This document shows, in pieces, positions 6,699-6,752 of a DNA stretch of 6,752 nucleotides. Made by a program: the position numbers and the translations under genes. The stretch is from UPXZ01 sp964541615 (GTDB lineage Bacteria; Bacteroidota; Bacteroidia; Bacteroidales; Paludibacteraceae). Location: positions 1 to 6,752 of the forward strand of contig CAZIRA010000137.1 in NCBI GenBank assembly GCA_964541615.1, read 5' to 3'. The notes under the pieces were generated by a model that ran no database searches, was not told where the DNA came from, and saw only the letters and a program-made list of their open reading frames with translations. Numbering within the stretch: the stretch's first letter is position 1; every line of letters begins with the position of its first letter.

Positions 6699-6752
6699 TT
6701 TTGGTTATAAAAATCATATCAAAACAGATGCAAAGAGCAAAATAATTACCAA

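Noticed and set aside
6565..6752. CRISPR array or origin in the right-hand gene-free stretch
   Set aside because: There are no regularly spaced direct repeats, only two separate inverted repeats, and no iteron or DnaA-box cluster is seen.

Overview
The window reads as a chromosomal segment of a Bacteroidota bacterium. The evidence is a TonB-dependent receptor with the phylum's typical N-terminal carboxypeptidase-regulatory-like domain and a signal peptide ending in A|Q, a good match to the Bacteroidota promoter consensus (TTG - 19 nt - TAnnTTTG), no convincing Shine-Dalgarno sequence at the two visible starts, and a MutS2 and an aminotransferase of the type seen in that group. Genus cannot be read from the sequence.

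Layout: three genes on the + strand, all pointing right. (1) Positions 1-2433: mutS2, open at the left edge. The reading frame continues through position 1 with family-like sequence, so the GTG at 82 is not the true start. (2) Positions 2434-2727: AT-rich gap with a partial C-rich repeat and a Bacteroidota-type promoter. (3) Positions 2728-5187: an 819-residue TonB-dependent outer-membrane receptor with no SusD-like partner. (4) Positions 5188-5333: a gap almost entirely made of a repeat element. (5) Positions 5334-6530: a class I/II PLP-dependent aminotransferase, probably aspartate aminotransferase-like. (6) Positions 6531-6752: no gene seen; it holds an AT-rich terminator-like hairpin and a striking 25-bp perfect hairpin.

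The genes do not form an obvious pathway: DNA/ribosome maintenance (MutS2), outer-membrane uptake (receptor) and amino-acid metabolism (aminotransferase). The receptor has its own promoter. The aminotransferase is either read through from the receptor or uses a promoter inside the repeat element in front of it.

The main item of interest is a family of about 30-nt C-rich/G-rich palindromic repeats (core AAGCCCCCTAAATCCCCC plus a loop plus GGGGGACTT). Five copies occur here. Four form two inverted pairs with spacers of 68 and 74 nt, giving units of about 130 bp. One unit lies in frame inside mutS2 and is translated as a 43-residue linker in front of the KOW-like and Smr domains. The other fills the receptor-aminotransferase gap. 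The organisation resembles REP/BIME elements or small MITEs. No transposase is in the window, and I see no evidence of a defence or other multi-gene novel system.
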